Assembly (NCBI RefSeq): GCF_029867415.1
Contig: NC_081180.1
Location: forward strand, 20,108,308 to 20,172,307
Direction: 5' to 3'
Length of the DNA: 64,000 nt
DNA from: Vicia villosa
Lineage: Eukaryota > Streptophyta > Magnoliopsida > Fabales > Fabaceae
The translations under genes were made by a program, and so were the position numbers. Under the pieces are notes generated by a model. It was not told where the DNA came from and ran no database searches. It saw only the letters and a program-made list of their open reading frames with translations. Below, piece by piece: positions 14,353 to 24,477 of this stretch. Positions within the stretch are counted from its first letter, which is position 1, and each line of letters starts with the position of its first letter.

Positions 14353-15646
14353 TGAAGGATAGAAAAACACTTAGAAAGGGGGGATTGAATAAGTGTGACT
14401 TTAAATCTTGGACGATAAAAATAAAATGCACAATTATTTTTATCCTGGTTCGCTGTTAACGAAGCTACTCCAGTCCACCCCCGCAGAGATGATTTACCTC
14501 AACTGAGGATTTAATCCACTAATCGCACGGATTACAATGGTTTTCCACTTAGCCGCAACTAAGTCTTCCAGAGTCTTCTGATCACAACCTGATCACTCCA
14601 GGAACAACTGCTTAGTTCACTCCTAAGACTTTTTCTAGAGTCTACTGATCAACACGATCACTCTAGGCTTAGTTCACTCCTAAGACTTTCTGCTCAGCCA
14701 ACTGCCAAGACTTCCTGCTCAGCCAACTGCCAAGACTTCCTGCTCAGCCAACTGCCAAGACTTCCTGCTCAGCCAACTGCCAAGACTTCCTAGAGTATAC
14801 TGATCAACTGATCACTCTAGTTCCTTACAACTTAATGTAATCTATTCAAGAGTTTACAAATGCTTCTTAAAAGCGATAATCACAACTGTGATATTTCTCT
14901 TACAATTTAAGCTTAATCTCACTAAGATATTACAACAGCAATGTAGTGAGCTTTGATGAAGATGAAGATTCTGAGTTTAGAGTTGAACAGCGTTTCAGCA
15001 AGTTAATTTGAATTGTCTTTGTTCAGGATCGTTAACCTTGCTTCTCATCAGAACTTCATATTTATAGGCGTTGAGAAGATGACCGTTGAATGCATTTAAT
15101 GCTTTGCGTGTTCCGTACAGCTTTGCATTTAATGTTATACGCTTTTGTCAACTACCTCGAGCCTTGTTCACGCTGTGTCTACTGACGTAGCCTTTAGTAG
15201 CTTTAACGTTCCTTTTGTCAGTCAGCGTAGTCTGCCACGTGTACTTCCTTCTGATCTGATGTTTGTGAATACGACGTTTGAATATCATCAGAGTCAAACA
15301 GCTTGGTGCACAGCATCTTCTGATCTTTTGACCTTGAAGTGCTTCTGAGCGTGATACCATCTTCTGATCTTCAGTGCTTCTGATCTCATGTTCTTCTGAT
15401 GCTTCCATAGACCCATGTTCTGATTCTGCTTCGACCATCTTCTGATGTCTTGCCAGACCATGTTCTGATGTTGCATGCTGAACCATTTGAGACACATCTT
15501 CTGAGCGCTGAATTATGCGTACTCTTTATATATTTCCTGAAAGGGAAATTGCATTGGATTAGAGTACCATATTATCTTAAGCAAAATTCATATTATTGTT
15601 ATCATCAAAACTAAGATAATTGATAAGAACAAATCTTGTTCTAACA
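14353..15646 (-). repeat. 3' LTR of the Sirevirus-type element
   Basis: Minus-strand start TGTTAGAACAAG, end CTATCCTTCA. A TATA-like TATAAATA on the minus strand lies at about 15058-15067. A 25-bp unit (TGCTCAGCCAACTGCCAAGA plus CTTCC) is repeated four times at 14691-14790. Confidence 0.93.
14691..14790. repeat. Tandem 25-bp repeat, four copies, inside the LTR
   Basis: Four exact copies abut. The partner LTR carries five copies at 22504-22628. A copy-number change in such an array is expected from slippage, so it does not indicate age. Confidence 0.93.
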
Positions 15647-15815
15647 ATCTCCCCCTTTTTGATGATGACAAAAACATATATAAATGATATGAATTTGCGA
15701 TCAGAAAGAGTAGACGGCAAAAGACAAATTACACAGCTATAGCATAAGCATATGAATATGTCTCCCCCTGAGATTAACAATCTCCCCCTGAGATAAATAA
15801 TCTCCCCCTGAAATA
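15647..15815 (-). promoter_or_regulatory. Polypurine tract and extra PPT-like repeats
   Basis: Directly next to the LTR the minus strand reads AAAAAGGGGGAGAT (15647-15660), the expected polypurine tract. Three more TCTCCCCCTGA blocks lie at about 15762, 15781 and 15801, and another CTCCCCCTTTTTG at about 16668. Multiple polypurine-like tracts upstream of the 3' LTR are a recorded trait of Sireviruses. Confidence 0.8.
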
Positions 15816-15859
15816 AATACTCGAAGAACTTTGACAAAAGACTTCCCTGATTATTTCGG

Positions 15860-16160
15860 TAGAGACGATCATATAAGCTTCTGCCTTCAGAGAATTCATA
15901 GCTTCTGACTTCTGCTTCCATTGGACAGCTTCAGAACTTGAATTTCTTTAGATCCTTAGAACACTCACAGCTTCTGACTTCTGCTTCCATTCAGGACAGC
16001 TTCAGAACTTGAGTTTCTTTGATCTTCAGAACATTCACAGCTTCTGACTTCTGCTTCCATTCAGGACAGCTTCAGAACTTTGAATTTTCTGGATCTTCTA
16101 GAACATTCACATCTTCTGATTTCTGCTTCCCACGGATAGCTTCAGAACTTTGAATGTCTA
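15860..16160. repeat. Tandem repeats of about 65-70 bp in the Sirevirus 3' region
   Basis: At least four imperfect units share AGCTTCTGACTTCTGCTTCC followed by GGACAGCTTCAGAACTTGAA. They lie between the extra ORF and the 3' LTR and appear non-coding. 16200-16440 continues with shorter ATGTATCAGAGC-type repeats. Confidence 0.75.
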
Positions 16161-16856
16161 CCAACATCACTTCATGCTAGATTTGTATCAGAACATTGTT
16201 GAATGTACCAGAGCATCATCTGAGCATCTCTACATCCTGAAATGTTACAGAACAAAAACTAAACGACAAAAGTCAGCATGAACGAGTTAGAACATAAAAT
16301 GTATATTCAAATACATGATATGTATCAGAGCCAAATGTATCAGAGCATTTAGGCTAAAAACATGTATCAGAGCAAATAATGTATCAGAGCCATAACATTA
16401 TATGTATCAGGACAAATAGAATTTTGTCATAACAGGATAGACAATGATATTCAAATTCTATTATCAGTGCTTCTGATTCATTCTTCTTTCTTGCTTCTGA
16501 TCTCTGAAGCTTGACAGCACTCAGCTTGCTTCAGTTTCCATGGTTTTGCTTCTAGTGTTTGCTTTGAAGATTCACTTCACTTCTCTGTACCTGCAAAACA
16601 CTTAAACCATATAGAACTTGCAGTTCTTGTTAGTGAATGTAATCAAATCATTTATCATTTATCTTTCTCCCCCTTTTTGTCATAACATCAAAAAGAATAT
16701 ATAAAAAGATTCAGATGTATAGAACGACAAAAGAAAACATTTACTGGAATGTAAAACACAAAGAAACTTTTTCATTGATAAGCAAAAGAGGATTACAAGA
16801 CAGGAATGCAGAAAAGACAGATGCAACAAGGAAAGGAAACTACAAAGACCAAAAGA

Positions 16857-18056
16857 CTAAGAGCCTAGCCTACGCAAAATCCGCGCCAGAACATCATGAA
16901 TCCCGTCAGTGCTTGTAGCTTGCCTTGTCATGAAGGAACGAAACTCAGCATTGGCTGCTTCTTGCGCGTCCAAACGAGAAGCCAGCATAGCTTGATTCTG
17001 ATGAAGAGTTTCCAAGGTCTCCATCAGAGCTGAGGTTTCACCAGAAGAAGAAGCACCAGTATTTCTGCCCAGAGGGACAGCAATCTCAGCAGGGTGATCT
17101 TCTGGAAGATCTTCAGCTTGTGCATCTCCCATTTCCTCATCTGAGTCTGACTCAGAAGGAGCCTTAGCATATTCTGGTTCAGGCAGCTCAGAAGTTCCAT
17201 CTTCCAATGCTTGAAGAATAGCTGCAAGGTTTGTTGGAGGAGTAGGACCAGCAACTTCGGCACGATAAACCACTACTGGAAAGACCATGTGAGGTGCTTT
17301 TTCAGAGGGGTTCATTCTGAACCAGTTGAACAGCCACTGAAAATCTCCAGTCAGCACAGGAAACCAGAGCACAGAAGATCGGGGTTTCCATACCACGATA
17401 TCTCTGCAGAGATTTTCTTCTTCCAACTCATCTGCAGGTATCTTCTCTTCAAGAACACTTCTGTTCCTGATGAGACAGTGGTGGCTGCTCTCACCAACTT
17501 CCAACCGGAGACCACGAACACCAGGAGCTTCAGACATAATCCTTCTCTGAGTGTCTGTAGCCTTCTCCAGAAAATCCTGACGAAAGGTATTCCAGAGGTT
17601 GTTTGTAGCATACTCATCCAGATGATTAAGGTGAGAAGCACCAAGAATCTCCAACCAGCCATTTACATCAGCATGTAAAAACTCCAGATATGTTTGAGAG
17701 GTAGGGATTGGAGGGTTGACAGTGAACCTTGAGTCGGGAAGAACAACACTATAGGGATTAGGTGTTCTGGTGGGAAAAGGATATGAGAGGGATGAAGAAA
17801 TATCTGATGGAAGGGTTAAAGGAGAGGAGATATCAGATGGTGAAGAAGGTGGTTCCGAGAGGATGAATGAGGAGGAAGAGGTGGTGGAGGTCTTTGAAAA
17901 GGGAGGTGATTGACGAGAATCGTCAAGGGGTTGATATATTTTGAGAGGGTCATAGGAGATCCTAACTCTTTTAGGTTTGGTTTCTGGTTCAGCAGATGCC
18001 TTTCTCTTTTGTTTCCTATCATTGTCTTGATTCCCAGAGTTTGACGATGGATTCAT
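16857..18056 (-). CDS. Additional ORF of the Sirevirus-type element (ORF3 / env-like position)
   Basis: A 399-residue open frame lies between the pol remnant and the 3' LTR, the position of the env-like or 'extra' ORF of Sireviruses. The N terminus is basic (residues about 12-32, KQKRKASAEPETKPKRVRI) and could be a nuclear-localisation-like stretch. It is followed by a Ser/Pro-rich linker to about residue 110 and a globular middle (YLEFLHADVNGWLEILGASH to about 290). Then comes an acidic Glu/Asp region, and the last 60 residues look coiled-coil forming (ALMETLETLHQNQAMLASRL). No signal peptide or clear membrane segment is seen, so a true envelope function is not supported. The frame is intact, unlike pol. 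The middle part may belong to the 'putative plant transposon protein' class. That assignment is inference. Confidence 0.7.
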   Translation of the reverse strand: MNPSSNSGNQDNDRKQKRKASAEPETKPKRVRISYDPLKIYQPLDDSRQSPPFSKTSTTSSSSFILSEPPSSPSDISSPLTLPSDISSSLSYPFPTRTPNPYSVVLPDSRFTVNPPIPTSQTYLEFLHADVNGWLEILGASHLNHLDEYATNNLWNTFRQDFLEKATDTQRRIMSEAPGVRGLRLEVGESSHHCLIRNRSVLEEKIPADELEEENLCRDIVVWKPRSSVLWFPVLTGDFQWLFNWFRMNPSEKAPHMVFPVVVYRAEVAGPTPPTNLAAILQALEDGTSELPEPEYAKAPSESDSDEEMGDAQAEDLPEDHPAEIAVPLGRNTGASSSGETSALMETLETLHQNQAMLASRLDAQEAANAEFRSFMTRQATSTDGIHDVLARILRRLGS

Positions 18057-18495
18057 GATGAACTTTCAGATATTGGAAATTGCTAGGGTTTATGATATGA
18101 AAAGAGAGAGATGAAAAAGAAACCGAATGCAGAGAGAGAGAAATATGAGAGGGAAAAGAAACGTTTGAAGGGTATATAAAAAAACTGAAAGAGAGTAAAT
18201 GATGAAAAGCATTTAATGTTACGTGACATGAGGAGAGATAATAATGACAAAAGACGTGATTTGCACAGTTACCTAAGTAGACGTCCCCTCAACTGCACGC
18301 ACGCTTGTCCAGGAATAGTGAACACGTGTTTACCATCTGGATAGCCAGTTACAGCTGTTTTGCTTTAAAGAGAGATTCTGAATCAACTTAGACACTGAAA
18401 CGTTAGTAATAACTGAATCACAATTTCTAATTGATTTCTATCAGAACTTCTTAACAAAAATTTCATATCAAAGGATACTCATACGTAAGAATTTC
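18057..18495. other. Deletion junction region in the Sirevirus-type element
   Basis: Pol on the minus strand stops being homologous shortly after the first reverse transcriptase motif (IIGTNWVFRNKL, about 18500-18540). The next bases are non-coding sequence leading to the extra ORF. The rest of RT and all of RNase H, usually about 1.5-2 kb, are absent. Confidence 0.75.
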
Positions 18496-20274
18496 TCATC
18501 TTCTCATTCTGAGCTTGTTTCTGAAGACCCAATTTGTACCAATTATATTGAATCTATCTGGTCTAGGAACAAGATCCCAAACATCATTCCTTGTAAACTG
18601 ATTTAGTTCTTCTTGCATAGCAATTATCCAGTCTGGATCTTCTAGAGCATGATCAACAGAAGTTGGCTCGATCAAAGATACAAGACCTAATTGACAGTCT
18701 GCATTGTTTCTAAGGAATGCTCTTGTTCTGATTGGATCATCCTTCTTTCCAAGAATGACATCTTCTGAATGACCAGAGATGAGTCTGGATGATCTTCTGA
18801 CAGATGGTTCTTCAGAAATACTTAGATCCTCCAGAGAAGCTGATACTTGATCTTCAGATTCTTTGCTTCTGAGAAGCTCTGCTTCTGATGCGTTGCTTCT
18901 TGGCTCAACAACTTCTGATATGTCAATATCACAACCTGCAAAATTATCAGCTTGCTTTGGTTTTTCAGAACCAAGCTTATCATCAAACCTGATATTGATT
19001 GATTCTTCTACAACCAATGTTTCAGTATTGTATACTCTGTAGCCTTTTGAGCGTTCAGAATATCCAAGAAGGAAACATTTTTGAGCTTTGGAATCAAACT
19101 TACCAAGATGATCTTTAGTGTTCAGAATAAAGCACACACATCCAAAAGAATGGAAATATGAAATGTTGGGCTTTTTATTCTTCCACAATTCATAGGGAGT
19201 CTTATTAAGAATATGTCTGATAGAGATTCTATTCTGAATATAACATGCAGTGTTTATTGCTTCTGCCCAGAAATGCTTAGCCATATTGGTTTCATTGATC
19301 ATGGTTCTGGCCATTTCTTGCAGAGTCCTATTCTTTCGTTCTACAACCCCATTTTGCTGTGGAGTTCTAGGACAAGAGAAATCATGGGCAATACCATTTT
19401 CTTTGAAGAATTCTTCAAAGGATCTGTTCTCAAATTCACCACCATGATCACTTCTGACCTTTATGATTTTACACTCTTTTTCAGATTGAATCTGAATGCA
19501 GAAATCAAAGAACACTGAATGAGTCTCATCCTTATGTTTCAAGAATTTTACCCAAGTCCAGCGGCTATAATCATCTACGATGACTAATCCATATTTCTTA
19601 CCTCTGACAGATGCTGTTTTGACTGGGCCAAACAGATCAATGTGCAAGAGTTCTAATGGCCTTGAGGTAGAAACAACATTCTTAGACTTGAATGCAGGTT
19701 TGGAGAACTTGCCCTTCTGACATGCTTCACAAAGAGCATCTGATTGGAATTTCAAATTAGGGAGTCCTCTGACAAGATTCAGTTTGTTAATCTGAGAGAT
19801 CTTTCTCAAACTAGCATGACCTAATCTCCTGTGCCAGACCCACTGCTCTTCAGAAACAGACATAAGACAAGTCACCTTCTGACTCATAAGATCTTGCAGA
19901 TCTGTCTTATAAATGTTGTTCTTCCTCTTGCCTGTAAATAGGATTGAGCCATCCTTCTGATTTACAGCCTTGCAAGACTCTTGATTAAAGATTATATCAT
20001 AACCATTGTCACTTAATTGACTGATAGATAAAAGGTTATGAGTTAATCCTTCTACAAGAAGTACATTAGAAATGGAAGGAGAGTTACCAGACTTTATAGT
20101 TCCAGAGCCAATTATCTTGCCCTTCTGATCTCCTCCGAACTTGACTTCTCCTCCAGACTTAAACACCAGGTCTTGGAACATAGACCTTCTTCCTGTCATG
20201 TGTCGCGAGCATCCAGAATCCAGGTACCATGACATGTTGTGCTTTGTCCTTCTTGCAGCCAAGGATATCTGCAA
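18496..20274 (-). CDS. Sirevirus protease-integrase, truncated in early reverse transcriptase
   Basis: 592 codons. The aspartic protease motif is WYLDSGCSRHMTG near residues 16-28. The GAG-pre-integrase HRRLGHASLRKI is near 150. The integrase core shows DLFGP, VDDYSRWTW, VRSDHGGEF and PQQNGVVERKNR, giving the D-D-E catalytic set, and is followed by FHSFGCVCFILN. The final 45 residues enter the RT domain (DPDWIIAMQEELNQF) and stop at a deletion. The frame differs from gag and overlaps its 3' end by 116 nt. Making a polyprotein would therefore need a frameshift, either programmed or a mutation. Confidence 0.85.
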   Translation of the reverse strand: MQISLAARRTKHNMSWYLDSGCSRHMTGRRSMFQDLVFKSGGEVKFGGDQKGKIIGSGTIKSGNSPSISNVLLVEGLTHNLLSISQLSDNGYDIIFNQESCKAVNQKDGSILFTGKRKNNIYKTDLQDLMSQKVTCLMSVSEEQWVWHRRLGHASLRKISQINKLNLVRGLPNLKFQSDALCEACQKGKFSKPAFKSKNVVSTSRPLELLHIDLFGPVKTASVRGKKYGLVIVDDYSRWTWVKFLKHKDETHSVFFDFCIQIQSEKECKIIKVRSDHGGEFENRSFEEFFKENGIAHDFSCPRTPQQNGVVERKNRTLQEMARTMINETNMAKHFWAEAINTACYIQNRISIRHILNKTPYELWKNKKPNISYFHSFGCVCFILNTKDHLGKFDSKAQKCFLLGYSERSKGYRVYNTETLVVEESINIRFDDKLGSEKPKQADNFAGCDIDISEVVEPRSNASEAELLRSKESEDQVSASLEDLSISEEPSVRRSSRLISGHSEDVILGKKDDPIRTRAFLRNNADCQLGLVSLIEPTSVDHALEDPDWIIAMQEELNQFTRNDVWDLVPRPDRFNIIGTNWVFRNKLRMRR

Positions 20275-22078
20275 TAGGAATAATCTTATCCTTAGGTACC
20301 CACATCTTTTTGGGTCCTTTCTTGTTAGATTTTCTCAAGTTCTGTTTGAACTTGGATTTAACATTGTAAGCAATAGGAGGAACAACATGATAATTTTTAA
20401 TGTGAGTTTCATGATATTTCCTAGGTTGTGTCACATGCTTCTTAGTGTGTGTTACGTGAAAACTTTGTGCATGTGAGGTGTGCCTAATATCATGAGAGTG
20501 GCCATACTTGAACTGATCATACAATGGCTTGTATGTAATTTTCATTTCGTCAACAGGTTCAAGTTTGTATGGGGTTTCACCCTCATAACCAATGCCAACT
20601 CTTTTGTTTCCAGACACAGCATATATCATAGAAGCTAGCTGACTTCTGCCAATACTTCTAGATAAGAACTTTCTGAAACTTAAATCATATTCTTTCAGAA
20701 TATGATTCAGACTAGGAGTGGATTTTTCTGAATCAGAAGGAGATCCAACATTATTGGATAATTTTAAAAGTTTTTCTTTTAATTCAGAATTCTCCAACTC
20801 AAGCTTCTTTGTTTCAAATTCAAATTGCTTTTTCAGCTTTTTGTATTTGAGACTAATCTGAGACTTGAGTTCCAGAAGTTCAGTTAGACCGGAAACTAAC
20901 TCATCTCTAGTAAGTTCAGAAAATACCTCTTCAGAATCTGATTCTGATGTAGATTCTGATCCGTCATCTTCTGTCGCCATCAGCGCACAGTTGGCCTGCT
21001 CATCTTCTGAATCATCTTCTGACTCATCCCAGGTTGCCATAAGACCTTTCTTCTTATGAAACTTTTTCTTGGGACTTTCCTTCTGAAGATTTGGACATTC
21101 ATTCTTGTAGTGTCCAGGCTCATTGCATTCATAGCACATGACCTTCTTCTTGTCAAATCTTCTTTCATCAGAAGATTCTCCACGTTCAAATTTCCTTGAA
21201 CTTCTGAAGCCTCTGAACTTCCTTTGCTTGGTCTTCCAGAGTTGATTTAGCCTTCTGGAAATCATGGACAGTTCATCTTCTTCTTCAGATTCTGATTCTT
21301 CAGGATCTTCTTCTCTGGCCTGAAAAGCGTTAGTGCATTTCTTGATATTGGATTTTAATGCAATAGACTTACCTTTCTTTTGAGGCTCATTTGCGTCCAG
21401 CTCAATCTCATGGCTTCTCAAGGCACTGATAAGCTCTTCCAGAGAAACTTCATTCAGATTCTTCGCAATCTTGAATGCAGTCACCATCGGACCCCATCTT
21501 CTGGGTAAGCTTCTGATGATCTTCTTCACATGATCAGCCTTGGTGTATCCTTTGTCAAGAACTCTCAATCCAGCAGTCAGAGTTTGAAATCTCGAAAACA
21601 TCTTTTCAATGTCTTCATCATCCTCCATCTTGAAGGCTTCATACTTCTGGATTAAGGCAAGAGCTTTTGTCTCCTTGACTTGAGCATTTCCTTCATGAGT
21701 CATTTTCAAGGACTCATATATGTCATAGGCCGTTTCCCTGTTAGATATCTTCTCATACTCAGCATGAGAGATAGCATTCAGCAAAACAGTTCTACATTTA
21801 TGATGATTCCTGAAAAGCTTCTTTTGATCATCATTCATTTCTTGCCTTGACAGCTTTACGCCTCTGGCATTTACAGGATGTTTGTAACCATCCATCAGAA
21901 GATCCCATAGATCACCATCTAGACCCAGAAAGTAACTTTCCAGTTTATCTTTCCAGTATTCAAAGTTTTCACCATCAAATACCGGCGGTCTAGTATAACC
22001 ATTGTTACCGTTGTATTGCTCAGCAGAGCCAGATGTAGATGCAGGTGTAGGTATAGTCCTTTCACTTTCATCAACCAT
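20159..22078 (-). CDS. Sirevirus gag polyprotein, intact frame
   Basis: 639 codons, with the ATG about 75 nt after the primer-binding site. The N terminus (RPPVFDGENFEYWKDKLESY, residues 31-49) is the usual copia gag/DUF4219 start. Residues about 93-225 form the UBN2/Retrotran_gag_2 domain. The zinc knuckle CYECNEPGHYKNEC is at residues 315-328. Acidic Ser/Glu stretches and a long Lys/Glu helix (about 400-450) follow. The C terminus reads into the protease region in a different frame. It would form the virus-like particle coat. No internal stop is present, in keeping with recent activity. Confidence 0.88.
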   Translation of the reverse strand: MVDESERTIPTPASTSGSAEQYNGNNGYTRPPVFDGENFEYWKDKLESYFLGLDGDLWDLLMDGYKHPVNARGVKLSRQEMNDDQKKLFRNHHKCRTVLLNAISHAEYEKISNRETAYDIYESLKMTHEGNAQVKETKALALIQKYEAFKMEDDEDIEKMFSRFQTLTAGLRVLDKGYTKADHVKKIIRSLPRRWGPMVTAFKIAKNLNEVSLEELISALRSHEIELDANEPQKKGKSIALKSNIKKCTNAFQAREEDPEESESEEEDELSMISRRLNQLWKTKQRKFRGFRSSRKFERGESSDERRFDKKKVMCYECNEPGHYKNECPNLQKESPKKKFHKKKGLMATWDESEDDSEDEQANCALMATEDDGSESTSESDSEEVFSELTRDELVSGLTELLELKSQISLKYKKLKKQFEFETKKLELENSELKEKLLKLSNNVGSPSDSEKSTPSLNHILKEYDLSFRKFLSRSIGRSQLASMIYAVSGNKRVGIGYEGETPYKLEPVDEMKITYKPLYDQFKYGHSHDIRHTSHAQSFHVTHTKKHVTQPRKYHETHIKNYHVVPPIAYNVKSKFKQNLRKSNKKGPKKMWVPKDKIIPIADILGCKKDKAQHVMVPGFWMLATHDRKKVYVPRPGV

Positions 22079-22151
22079 CTTTTAAATGAAGCGTTTTTCT
22101 CTTCCTGAATCTTTTCTAAACACGGTTAAGTGCTTGCACCTTAGAACCGGC

Positions 22152-22163
22152 GCTCTGATACCA
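22152..22163 (-). promoter_or_regulatory. Primer-binding site (initiator tRNA-Met)
   Basis: The minus strand reads TGGTATCAGAGC two bases after the LTR end. This is the standard copia site complementary to the initiator tRNA-Met 3' end. Confidence 0.9.
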
Positions 22164-22165
22164 AT

Positions 22166-23484
22166 TGAAGGATAGAAAAACACTTAGAAAGGGGGGATTG
22201 AATAAGTGTGACTTTAAATCTTGGACGATAAAAATAAAATGCACAATTATTTTTATCCTGGTTCGCTGTTAACGAAGCTACTCCAGTCCACCCCCGCAGA
22301 GATGATTTACCTCAACTGAGGATTTAATCCACTAATCGCACGGATTACAATGGTTTTCCACTTAGCCGCAACTAAGTCTTCCAGAGTCTTCTGATCACAA
22401 CCTGATCACTCCAGGAACAACTGCTTAGTTCACTCCTAAGACTTTTTCTAGAGTCTACTGATCAACACGATCACTCTAGGCTTAGTTCACTCCTAAGACT
22501 TTCTGCTCAGCCAACTGCCAAGACTTCCTGCTCAGCCAACTGCCAAGACTTCCTGCTCAGCCAACTGCCAAGACTTCCTGCTCAGCCAACTGCCAAGACT
22601 TCCTGCTCAGCCAACTGCCAAGACTTCCTAGAGTATACTGATCAACTGATCACTCTAGTTCCTTACAACTTAATGTAATCTATTCAAGAGTTTACAAATG
22701 CTTCTTAAAAGCGATAATCACAACTGTGATATTTCTCTTACAATTTAAGCTTAATCTCACTAAGATATTACAACAGCAATGTAGTGAGCTTTGATGAAGA
22801 TGAAGATTCTGAGTTTAGAGTTGAACAGCGTTTCAGCAAGTTAATTTGAATTGTCTTTGTTCAGGATCGTTAACCTTGCTTCTCATCAGAACTTCATATT
22901 TATAGGCGTTGAGAAGATGACCGTTGAATGCATTTAATGCTTTGCGTGTTCCGTACAGCTTTGCATTTAATGTTATACGCTTTTGTCAACTACCTCGAGC
23001 CTTGTTCACGCTGTGTCTACTGACGTAGCCTTTAGTAGCTTTAACGTTCCTTTTGTCAGTCAGCGTAGTCTGCCACGTGTACTTCCTTCTGATCTGATGT
23101 TTGTGAATACGACGTTTGAATATCATCAGAGTCAAACAGCTTGGTGCACAGCATCTTCTGATCTTTTGACCTTGAAGTGCTTCTGAGCGTGATACCATCT
23201 TCTGATCTTCAGTGCTTCTGATCTCATGTTCTTCTGATGCTTCCATAGACCCATGTTCTGATTCTGCTTCGACCATCTTCTGATGTCTTGCCAGACCATG
23301 TTCTGATGTTGCATGCTGAACCATTTGAGACACATCTTCTGAGCGCTGAATTATGCGTACTCTTTATATATTTCCTGAAAGGGAAATTGCATTGGATTAG
23401 AGTACCATATTATCTTAAGCAAAATTCATATTATTGTTATCATCAAAACTAAGATAATTGATAAGAACAAATCTTGTTCTAACA
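22166..23484 (-). repeat. 5' LTR of the Sirevirus-type element
   Basis: 1319 bp, same termini as 14353-15646. It has five copies of the 25-bp unit at 22504-22628. I saw no other difference between the two LTRs when comparing by eye. Confidence 0.93.
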
Positions 23485-23487
23485 AAG

Positions 23488-24477
23488 ATGCCTTCAACAA
23501 AGTATGAGATTGAAAATTTCACCAGAGTGAATGATTTCGGTCTGTGGCGCTTGAAGATGAAAGCCCTACTTGTTCAGCAGGGTTGTTTGGAAGCGTTGAA
23601 GGGAGAGGCAGCCATGAATGCAGAATTGACGGCAGCGGAGAAGACGAATATGATCGAGAAAGCACACAACGCAATTTTGTTGAGCCTTGGTGATATGGTT
23701 CTCCGGCAGGTATCAAAGGAGACGACGGCATCAGGGTTATGGGTGAAACTTGAAAGTTTGTATATGACCAAATCGCTGGTAAATCGACTCTACTTGAAGC
23801 AAGCTTTGTATTCATTCAAGATGATTGAAGACAAAGTATTGGCTGAGCAGTTGGATATGTTCAACAAGCTGATTCTTGATCTTGAAAATATTGATGTGAA
23901 GATCGATGATGAAGATCAAGCGTTGTTACTATTGTGTTCTTTGCCTCGATCACATGCTCACTTCAAAGAAACTTTCCTGTATGGAAGGGAGTCCCTGACT
24001 TTTGAAGAAGTTCAATCAGCCCTATATTCAAAGGACCTGAACGAACACAAGGAGCATAAACCTTCGACTGTAGGCGAAGGTTTGGCCGTAAAAGGAAAAC
24101 TCTTACGAACGGATGGTAAGTTTGACAAGAAGAAGGGCAAAATCCAGTTGAAGTCTTACAGTGGCGAAGCATCTGGCATTCGATGCTACCATTGTAAGAA
24201 GGAGGGTCACACGAGAAAGGTGTGCCCTGAACGCCTGAAATATCATGGAGGTAAGGATAATGGCAACGCTGCCATTGTTCAAGATGATTTCGAATCATAT
24301 GATGTTCTTGTGGTTTCAAGCAGTGACTCTAAGAAGGAGTGGATTATGGATTCAGGTTGCACTTGGCACATGACTCCAAACAAAGACTTGTTCGAGGAAT
24401 TATGTGATCAAGATGGTGGATCAGTATTGTTGGGAAACAACAAAGCTTGCAAGATTGACTCCATGATGAGTCAATAA
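23488..24477 (+). pseudogene. Tork-type gag and protease start, frameshifted
   Basis: The ATG at 23488-23490 overlaps the AAGAT target duplication, so the nested element split the start codon region. The product has the copia gag start (KYEIENFTRVNDFGLWRLKM), a UBN2-type domain, and a zinc knuckle CYHCKKEGHTRKVC at about residues 233-246. The protease motif WIMDSGCTWHMTP follows. Near 24455 the frame is lost. The residues expected between KACKI and the LHDESIRLLTEV stretch are shortened and the frame ends at TAA 24475-24477, consistent with a small deletion. The rest of pol continues in another frame from about 24461. Confidence 0.85.

Larger units (their letters stand above)
14353..23484 (-). 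mobile_element. Sirevirus (SIRE/Maximus-type) copia element lacking RT and RNase H
   Basis: The LTRs are 14353-15646 (1294 bp) and 22166-23484 (1319 bp). Target duplications AAGAT lie at 14348-14352 and 23485-23489. On the minus strand the order is: 5' LTR, primer site complementary to initiator tRNA-Met (TGGTATCAGAGC), gag (22078-20159), protease-integrase (20274-18496), a deletion, an extra 399-residue ORF (18056-16857), a repeat-rich 3' region with several GGGGGAGA tracts, and the 3' LTR. The 25-bp length difference is one extra tandem unit in the 5' LTR. Otherwise the LTRs look identical by eye, indicating a very recent insertion. Since RT and RNase H are missing, it was either mobilised in trans or deleted after insertion. 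Confidence 0.92.

Noticed and set aside
14691..14790. Regular 25-bp repeats as a CRISPR-like array
   Set aside because: Units are directly adjacent with no spacers, lie inside a retrotransposon LTR, and the DNA is plant nuclear.
15145..15497. Frames of 67 and 115 codons repeated at 22983-23335
   Set aside because: They lie inside the two LTRs of one element and have no coding signature; their duplication reflects the LTR pair.
17211..17678. 155-codon plus-strand frame
   Set aside because: It is the antisense shadow of the Sirevirus extra ORF.
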